The notes under the pieces: generated by a model
Told to the model about the DNA's origin: nothing
Seen by the model: the letters and a program-made list of their open reading frames with translations, nothing else
Databases searched by the model: none
Shown: piece after piece, positions 5,943 through 11,018 of the stretch
Numbering within the stretch: position 1 is the first letter of the stretch
Layout: every line of letters begins with the position of its first letter
Program-made: the position numbers and the translations under genes
Source of the DNA: Myxococcales bacterium
GTDB lineage: Bacteria; Myxococcota; Polyangia; HGW-17; SLPX01
NCBI GenBank assembly: GCA_007131745.1
Contig: SLPX01000009.1
Location: 1 to 13,765, forward strand
Reading direction: 5' to 3'
DNA: 13,765 bases

Positions 5943-7838
5943 TTATAGCACCGGGCTGATGTATTCAAGGTCCATGCCTCCCGGATAGAAATAAGAAGTG
6001 TACCTCGCAAATCCATATACCATGATCCCGAAAGGCTGCGCCCCGGTGACTGTGTGATGATTTGTCGGGTGGTCGGTCAGGTCTATTCTGACAACTCCGT
6101 AACCGCTGGCACCGATCGGCGAAGCGTTTGCAAAGGAAACCGGGTCGCCGTTAAGGTATATGGACGGATCACCGCCGCCGCCGGTTCCGATTTGGGCCAC
6201 TATGTTGACGAAGTTATAAGACATCGTTTCCGGCACGAGAAAAGTATATGAATATCGGTATTGTTCGAAAGGAACCACGATGGCGAACGCAGGATCTCCG
6301 TGGTAATCCTTGTCAAGAGTGTAGTAGTTCTGACCCACGGTGTATTGTGCCACCATTGTCGGTTCCGTGGCCGTGACATGAAAATCCTCGGTTGTTTCAA
6401 ACTCCAGGTATTGGCCGGCATTCAGGTTCACTTGCGGATGAACGCTTGATGGATGGAAGCTGATCGTATTATTGTTTTCCCTGCTCATTACTTTTATAAC
6501 GTTGGGTTCGGGATCTGCGGGCCACTGAGGTTCGGTGCGAGCGACTATGAATTCCTTGCCCCATGTCTCCGACGGGATCATCTGGTGTTCCAGGTGATCA
6601 CACGCCCACTTGTTAAATGGAATGAAGGTGCATACATGTCCGCCGAACACGGCCACGGGCGCGCTGGATTGAATCCTGGTGCCGGTCAGGTCGTAGTCGT
6701 CTTCCATGTTGCAATAAGTGCAGGCGCCGTCTCTGCCCTGGCAATTGTCTTCTTCGATCTTGGCTCCCGTACAGGTCGATGGTGTTGCCGTAAGAACTTG
6801 TAGCACTTGACCACGGTTGAGTGTGAACTGGTCCGTGGATCCGGGGCTGTAACTCCCGACGTTGTTTCCAGCGGAGGTGTGAGCAGTGAAGTTGACTGTT
6901 ACGGTCGTGTTATCTTCAATGGCTGCAATCGTTACAAATCCGGGGTTTAAATTGAGCGGGCCCGGTATTCCCTGGACTCGCTGTTGCGCGCCGGTTGTGG
7001 GCCAGCTCATAACCATGTAATTGGTTGAAAGCACGTGCGCAGGCAGGAGCAGTGATGCATCATTGGTGTAGGAATAGCAGGGAGCGGTTGAAAACATCTC
7101 TTCTTGGCATGCTACATCAAGTTTGTAATTGAGCGGGTTGAATTGGTACACTGTAACCGGCACGGATGAAACCAAATGATGGGCCCCCCCATCTACCAAA
7201 GCTGAGTTTACGCCTCCATTCCTGGAACCCCTCAAAGTGGGGTCGAAAGCGAGTTGGATGACTTTGAGTTCTCCGGCGGGAATTGTTTCTTGGGCGACCT
7301 GACTTCCAGCCTTAGTGATGGTAACGTAAGCGGTGACAAGGTTGTCATTGTGCACCACTACTCCGAAATCGTTGTTGAAAGAAGCGTCCAAAAACGGATT
7401 AGCGGTGGTGGTCGGCCAATACTCGCATCCGATGTACGAATTTTGATCTTCAGCTTGTGCACAAAGACTGACACACTCACCTCCCAGACATGTTTCACCC
7501 CCTTCGAGGTCGCAGGAATCGATTACGGTGCTTACCATTCCGTCAGCGCTGCAATCCCGGATTACTTCTCCTTCGCAGTAGCGCGTGTTCGGTCGGCACG
7601 TCACGCATGCTCCATCATGACAGTGAGGTGTGGGATCAGTGCAATAGTCCTGAGTTTCCCATTGTCCGCCTGAACAAATTTCCACACCGGTTGCGGCCGT
7701 GTTGCATCGGCGATCTCCTTCTATGCATGAATCGTAGTTATTTTGATTGTCGTTTACCACTTTGCTTGTTTTTGACTGACATCCGAAGACCAAAAACAAA
7801 CTCAAAATCAATCCCGTTTTCTTTGCTAGATTTGACAT
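5943..7838 (-). CDS. IgGFc-binding-domain lipoprotein, paralogue C
   Basis: The ORF is open to 7976, but the start is set at 7838, where CAGGAG precedes the ATG and the product begins MSNLAKKTGLI, giving 631 residues. The signal peptide ends LVFGC, lipid Cys20, then QSKTSKVVNDNQNN, the same Asn-rich tether as A and B. Two six-Cys modules follow at Cys 38, 45, 55, 66, 73, 78, then 81, 88, 96, 109, 117, 122. The main region resembles the IgGFc_binding family (PF17517), with YIGCEYWPTT, GHVCTFIPFNKWACDHLEHQ and the C-terminal YPGGMDLEYISPVL. It is the most divergent of the three: it has longer loops around QQRVQGIPGPLNLNPG and a larger Cys cluster near CTGAKIEEDNC. It is the first gene of the tandem set in the direction of transcription, and the 367-bp gap upstream of it should hold its promoter. 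Confidence 0.9.
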   Translation of the reverse strand: MSNLAKKTGLILSLFLVFGCQSKTSKVVNDNQNNYDSCIEGDRRCNTAATGVEICSGGQWETQDYCTDPTPHCHDGACVTCRPNTRYCEGEVIRDCSADGMVSTVIDSCDLEGGETCLGGECVSLCAQAEDQNSYIGCEYWPTTTANPFLDASFNNDFGVVVHNDNLVTAYVTITKAGSQVAQETIPAGELKVIQLAFDPTLRGSRNGGVNSALVDGGAHHLVSSVPVTVYQFNPLNYKLDVACQEEMFSTAPCYSYTNDASLLLPAHVLSTNYMVMSWPTTGAQQRVQGIPGPLNLNPGFVTIAAIEDNTTVTVNFTAHTSAGNNVGSYSPGSTDQFTLNRGQVLQVLTATPSTCTGAKIEEDNCQGRDGACTYCNMEDDYDLTGTRIQSSAPVAVFGGHVCTFIPFNKWACDHLEHQMIPSETWGKEFIVARTEPQWPADPEPNVIKVMSRENNNTISFHPSSVHPQVNLNAGQYLEFETTEDFHVTATEPTMVAQYTVGQNYYTLDKDYHGDPAFAIVVPFEQYRYSYTFLVPETMSYNFVNIVAQIGTGGGGDPSIYLNGDPVSFANASPIGASGYGVVRIDLTDHPTNHHTVTGAQPFGIMVYGFARYTSYFYPGGMDLEYISPVL

Positions 7839-7845
7839 GTATAAA

Positions 7846-7850
7846 CTCCT
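7846..7850 (-). promoter_or_regulatory. Ribosome binding site of lipoprotein C
   Basis: On the minus strand AGGAG (within CAGGAG) lies 7 nt before the ATG at 7838. It supports this start over the longer frame that opens at 7976. Confidence 0.75.
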
Positions 7851-8039
7851 GATGCGCAGATTCATGGATTTCTTGTTTTTGCTCACGTACATTGTCATCT
7901 CCACTACAGAGAGAAGATTCTTCTCATTCTTGCCATGGAACACAGTGGAAATCCAGCAAAAAAGCAAAAAATCCAAAATAAATTCGGATTAGAGCGATTA
8001 ATGGCAAATAATAAACGTAAATAAGGAGCTTTTGCAGAA

Positions 8040-8171
8040 ATGTCGGTGATCTTGCATACGCAAAATACAGCGGGATCGCAATCTCTGCGGCTTTTTGAAA
8101 TCAATGGATTTTGCAAGTATGAAAAAACATTTGCCCATTTGGTGCGGATTAATGGGATGCAGATTTTGTGA
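8040..8171 (+). CDS. Possible 43-residue small ORF
   Basis: An ATG at 8040 opens 43 codons ending in TGA at 8169-8171. TAAGGAG at 8022-8028 precedes it by 11 nt, which is slightly long for a Shine-Dalgarno. The product begins MSVILHTQNTAGSQ and ends RINGMQIL, with no transmembrane segment or known motif. It runs opposite to its neighbours and inside the presumed control region of lipoprotein C. It could be chance, and I hold it as a weak candidate only. Confidence 0.2.
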   Translation: MSVILHTQNTAGSQSLRLFEINGFCKYEKTFAHLVRINGMQIL

Positions 8172-8205
8172 AGGTTTGTCTCAAAGGGTGTGTGGTGTAT
8201 CGGAA

Positions 8206-8829
8206 TCAGGCGTCGGCTTGAATGCGACGGATAACCTCTCGAATTCTTCTCGAACCGCCCCCATCGCGGTACAAAAACTTGATCCCGTTGGCAAAACCAT
8301 CGGTGTCCTTATAGGTGACGCGGCCTGCAAGAGTTGTCGGAGCTTCCGCTCCGGGAAGGGTGAATTCAAGGACGATATCCGTTCCGATTGGTAGGCTTTC
8401 GTCCGATTTCAGCAGGGCTCCGCCCATGCTTATTTCATTCAGGCCCCCCTGCCGGTATTCGGCAGATTCATTCGTCCGCCACATTACATCCAACTCCACC
8501 GGCAGTCGAGCGTATTTTCGTTTGTGGTATTTGTCTGCGTTGCCCTTGGCAACGTCCATCAAAAATTCGATCTTTTCGGACTCGCCTTCATCGACTGCGA
8601 TAAGAGCGCCTGCTCTGACTCGGAGCCGAGGCAAAGCCGGCCTCCACCAAACTATTTCTCCCCTGATCATTACCTTGTTGGGAAGCTCCGGGAAACAAAG
8701 ATCTACAACAACCTCGCTGCCTTCATGCAATCGGGTTGTTGTTGGACAGAAAAGCTTGTGGCCGTTGTCTTTCTTGTAATAACGGAGGAAGGTTTCTGCG
8801 CTTTTGAAACGTATTTTCAGTATTTCCAT
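8206..8829 (-). CDS. Tandem PilZ-domain protein (c-di-GMP effector type)
   Basis: This 207-residue soluble protein has no signal peptide. Residues 1-95 resemble the TIGR02266-type PilZ domain frequent in Myxococcus (LHEGSEVVVDLCFPEL, then IRGEIVWWRP). This half has neither c-di-GMP motif. Residues 100-205 form a second PilZ domain with the RxxxR motif at Arg104-Arg108 (RKYAR) and the (D/N)xSxxG motif at 132-137, read as EISMGG, so the usual Asp/Asn is Glu. In the family these motifs wrap an intercalated c-di-GMP dimer, and the protein then acts on motility, secretion or polysaccharide machinery. The partner cannot be told from this sequence. The start at 8829 has only a weak Shine-Dalgarno (GATAAG). 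The gene is divergent from the lipoprotein gene at 9105, across a 275-bp AT-rich gap. Binding is probable but the Glu substitution leaves some doubt. Confidence 0.88.
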   Translation of the reverse strand: MEILKIRFKSAETFLRYYKKDNGHKLFCPTTTRLHEGSEVVVDLCFPELPNKVMIRGEIVWWRPALPRLRVRAGALIAVDEGESEKIEFLMDVAKGNADKYHKRKYARLPVELDVMWRTNESAEYRQGGLNEISMGGALLKSDESLPIGTDIVLEFTLPGAEAPTTLAGRVTYKDTDGFANGIKFLYRDGGGSRRIREVIRRIQADA

Positions 8830-8918
8830 TTTCTTATCACAGCCGATTTTGATTTTTTACAACAACATGAACCAAAAAGCAGGATCTCATTTTAATCACC
8901 AAATATACAAAACTCTTT

Positions 8919-8927
8919 TGGTATAAT
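8919..8927 (+). promoter_or_regulatory. Candidate extended -10 promoter for the 9105 lipoprotein gene
   Basis: TGGTATAAT has the TGn extension and a perfect TATAAT at 8922-8927; there is no good -35 box upstream, which extended -10 promoters can tolerate. Transcription would start near 8934, leaving a leader of about 170 nt. A perfect TTGACA at 8979-8984 lies further down, but its nearest -10-like match (TAATAT at 9006) is 21 bp away, which is too far. Confidence 0.4.
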
Positions 8928-9104
8928 TTTGTCAAGTGTTTTTGAGACTTGTTGAAAAGTTGGGATCCCCGAACACCCTTGACACCATCTTTTTACTGTG
9001 ACAGGTAATATGCTTTGTATCGAATTGACGGCTTGTATTTTGTAATCGGCTTTGTTTCCGGGTGGTTTTCATTACGGAACCGGGCAAAACAGGAGATTTG
9101 TGAA

Positions 9105-10178
9105 ATGATGATAAGAAATCGCTTTTGGATTGCTTTCGGGCGGACTCTGGTCGTGCTTATGGGCCTTACATTGGCGGCCGGGGGTTGCAGAAGAAGAGAA
9201 AAGGAGACAAAAGAGAAAGCCGCGGAAAAAGCGGATGACAAAACAAAGCCTGAAAAGGCCGTTGAAAAAGAAGTTGCGGAGAGAAAAGTAGCGGACGACG
9301 GACCCGCTGTTCCAGCGGGAGCCGCGGATACATCGATAAACATAGCAATAGGATTCAACCTGGACAAGGCAAGGGGATCTTTTCTATGGCAAACCGTCAC
9401 GGAGAATCCCCAAGTGAAGAAGATTCTAGGTGAAAAGGGATATAAGACGTTTGTCGAAGTTTGCAAGGTGGATCCCATCAAAGATATCAAATCGGTTGTT
9501 CTCGGAGTCGCCGGCAAAGGTGACGATGGAAAAGTCATCCTTTTGATGAGTGGAAATTTTGAGGCGGACAAACTGATCGGTTGCGGTAAGATAGCGATGG
9601 AAAAAGCCGACCAGAAGGTTTCGGAGGAAAGTGTCGCCGGCAAGAACGCCCTGATGTTCAAGACCGATGATGACAAAGAGATGTACGTTCTTGCAGCAGG
9701 AAAAAACACGCTTGCTCTGGCGACAAAAGGGCTTGAAAATCTGGCGGCTGCCGGAGATGAAACGTTCCGCAACCCCTCGTTGAATGCCATGTTGAAGGGA
9801 GTCGATCGCAAATCCTTGTTGTGGGGAGGCATGGGGCAGCTTGATATCCCTTCGTCTGCAACAGGGCAAATGGGAGCTGTTCTAGGTCAGTTGGGTGATT
9901 TGAAGGGCGGTAACGTAACAATCGATTTAGCCGCCGGGAACTGGAATCTGAACGTGATGGTGGACGCGGGCAGTGCCGAGTCGGCCAACAAAATTGAACA
10001 GCTGATCAGTTTTGCAAAGATGGGGTTGGCCATGCAGGAAGGAAAGGATGAATCTATACCCAAGGCTGCTGTTGATGCGATCAAAAAGCTGAAATCCGGC
10101 GTCAAGGGATCCAGGGTTACATTGAGTTTGTCAGTGCCTGATTCTGCTGTTAAGGAAATGGCAAAGGGAATGCTGTAG
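9105..10178 (+). CDS. Lipoprotein with charged linker, unknown function
   Basis: The frame is open from 9015, but AGGAG at 9091-9095 points to the ATG at 9105 (a second ATG follows at once), giving 357 residues. The N-terminus MMIRNRFWIAF, a hydrophobic core and LAAGGC make a lipoprotein signal with lipid Cys28, followed by three Arg residues. Residues 31-65 are almost only Lys, Glu, Ala and Asp (for example KETKEKAAEKADDKTK), a flexible charged tether or helix. The rest, about 75-357, is a globular region with alternating strands and helices (SFLWQTVTENPQVKKIL, KDIKSVVLGVAG, NTLALATKGLENL, WNLNVMVDAGSAESANKIEQ). This pattern recalls DUF3352-type surface proteins, but that is a loose impression and not a family call. 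It is probably anchored in the outer membrane. A perfect 7-bp hairpin lies within the gene at the tether-domain junction. Confidence 0.85.
   Translation: MMIRNRFWIAFGRTLVVLMGLTLAAGGCRRREKETKEKAAEKADDKTKPEKAVEKEVAERKVADDGPAVPAGAADTSINIAIGFNLDKARGSFLWQTVTENPQVKKILGEKGYKTFVEVCKVDPIKDIKSVVLGVAGKGDDGKVILLMSGNFEADKLIGCGKIAMEKADQKVSEESVAGKNALMFKTDDDKEMYVLAAGKNTLALATKGLENLAAAGDETFRNPSLNAMLKGVDRKSLLWGGMGQLDIPSSATGQMGAVLGQLGDLKGGNVTIDLAAGNWNLNVMVDAGSAESANKIEQLISFAKMGLAMQEGKDESIPKAAVDAIKKLKSGVKGSRVTLSLSVPDSAVKEMAKGML
9303..9319. repeat. Perfect 7-bp inverted repeat inside lipoprotein gene
   Basis: CCCGCTG at 9303-9309 and CAGCGGG at 9313-9319 are exact complements around the loop TTC. It lies in codons for PAVPAG, at the border between the charged linker and the globular part. 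It may slow translation between the two regions or may be chance. Confidence 0.35.
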
Positions 10179-10371
10179 TCCCTTTCTGCATTAGTTTATT
10201 TGTTCTCCTTTTACGTTTTTTCTTTTTGTATTAGACAATCGACTCACGCAGGGTGGGATGTATCGATGTACGAATCCGGAAGTTGTTTTTTGGTCGGTTT
10301 AATCTCGTATTTCTGGAAAAAGAGCTCAGTTTCAGGTATGAGTTGCATGTTAGGTATGAAATGAGCAGGTG

Positions 10372-10938
10372 ATGAGTACCAAACGATCCACAAACGGACA
10401 TGACCTGAAAAATGATGAAAGCATAATAATGTCGTCGCAGCGATCCATGGTGTTGGCAGGTTTTTGGCGGAGGCTTGTCGCCGGCATGTTGGATTTCTTC
10501 ATTACAGCGCCCGTAGCGGCGTTGGGTTTTGTTTTTTGGGCGCGCATGCTTTGGGTTGAATTTCCGGGTTCGAGAGGGGAGTTTATTTATTGGCTTTTGG
10601 ATGTTCCTTTTTCGGATGATCCCATGTTGATACCCGGCATATTATTCGGTGCGCTCATGGGGTTGTCGGCGCTTTACTTTTACACGAGTGCTTGGGGCGC
10701 TTCGTTGGGGCAGAGAATCATGCGGCTTCGCGTGGTCGATGGGGGTGGTTGCAGCGTCGGACCGGTGAGAGCAGCGTTCAGAACATTGACCCTCATGGTT
10801 TCCATGGGCTACCTGTTTTTGGGTGTTTTGTGGATTGGTTTTGATCGTTTGCGACAGGGATGGCACGACAAGTTGGCCGGCACTTACGTGGTAAGAGACG
10901 AAACGCGGAGGACGCTGTCGGGATCCCGGGCGGTTTGA
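10372..10938 (+). CDS. RDD-family membrane protein
   Basis: The protein has 188 residues from ATG 10372; a GTG at 10369 is directly adjacent in the same frame, and an in-frame stop lies just upstream at 10357. No strong Shine-Dalgarno is visible. After a polar N-terminus it shows the RDD domain (PF06271): FWRRLVAGMLDFF, with the family Arg and Asp in and next to the first membrane segment; a second membrane segment around IPGILFGALMGLSALYFY; the loop signature WGASLGQRIMRLRVVD; and a third segment followed by FDRLRQGWHDKLAGTYVV, which carries the conserved Asp residues. RDD proteins are small three-helix membrane proteins. Some have been linked to ion transport, but most have no known role. 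The gene is followed after 80 bp by the large MshEN-GAF-HEAT gene, with which it may share a transcript. Confidence 0.88.
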   Translation: MSTKRSTNGHDLKNDESIIMSSQRSMVLAGFWRRLVAGMLDFFITAPVAALGFVFWARMLWVEFPGSRGEFIYWLLDVPFSDDPMLIPGILFGALMGLSALYFYTSAWGASLGQRIMRLRVVDGGGCSVGPVRAAFRTLTLMVSMGYLFLGVLWIGFDRLRQGWHDKLAGTYVVRDETRRTLSGSRAV

Positions 10939-10979
10939 CAAGGTAACTATTCCATGATATTGGGCTTTTACATGTTTTT

Positions 10980-11001
10980 GCGTGAACGTGAGGGTTCACG
11001 C
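10980..11001 (+). promoter_or_regulatory. Perfect hairpin just before the Shine-Dalgarno of the large gene
   Basis: GCGTGAAC at 10980-10987 and GTTCACGC at 10994-11001 are exact reverse complements around GTGAGG. The Shine-Dalgarno AGGAG at 11005-11009 starts three nt later and the ATG is at 11019. No T run follows, so this is not an intrinsic terminator. It could be an operator palindrome or an mRNA element that tunes translation. Confidence 0.5.
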
Positions 11002-11018
11002 GCTAGGAGTATCCCCTC

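Larger units (their letters stand above)
7839..8205. other. 367-bp gap upstream of lipoprotein C
   Basis: This AT-rich stretch lies between the stop of the PilZ gene and the start of lipoprotein C, both on the minus strand. It should hold the promoter of the lipoprotein array, but no well-spaced -35/-10 pair convinces me. A 12-bp near-palindrome, TTGCATACGCAA, lies at 8052-8063 and could be an operator. On the plus strand there is a possible short ORF at 8040-8171. No hairpin with a T run was found after the PilZ stop. Confidence 0.6.

Noticed and set aside
5843..6016. Longer N-terminus for lipoprotein B from an ATG at 6016
   Set aside because: It would overlap the end of gene C by more than 70 bp and bury the signal peptide. 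The ATG at 5842 has a strong Shine-Dalgarno and matches the N-terminus of paralogue A.
7839..7976. Longer N-terminus for lipoprotein C from 7976
   Set aside because: It places 46 residues before the lipoprotein signal. The ATG at 7838 with AGGAG fits the paralogues.
8315..8895. Plus-strand ORFs opposite the PilZ gene
   Set aside because: The minus frame has both PilZ halves with the RxxxR motif; the plus frames show no family features.
8930..8935. Perfect TTGACA on the minus strand as -35 box of the PilZ gene
   Set aside because: The nearest TATATT-like hexamer lies 22 bp away, and the correct spacing holds only TTTTGT, so no promoter was called.
8993..9869. Long minus-strand ORFs opposite the 9105 lipoprotein gene
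   Set aside because: Antisense shadows: no Shine-Dalgarno, no domain, and the plus frame has a clear lipoprotein signal.
10334..10359. Direct repeat AGGTATGA, two copies 18 bp apart, before the RDD gene
   Set aside because: Two short copies in AT-rich DNA are likely by chance, and no promoter geometry supports an operator.
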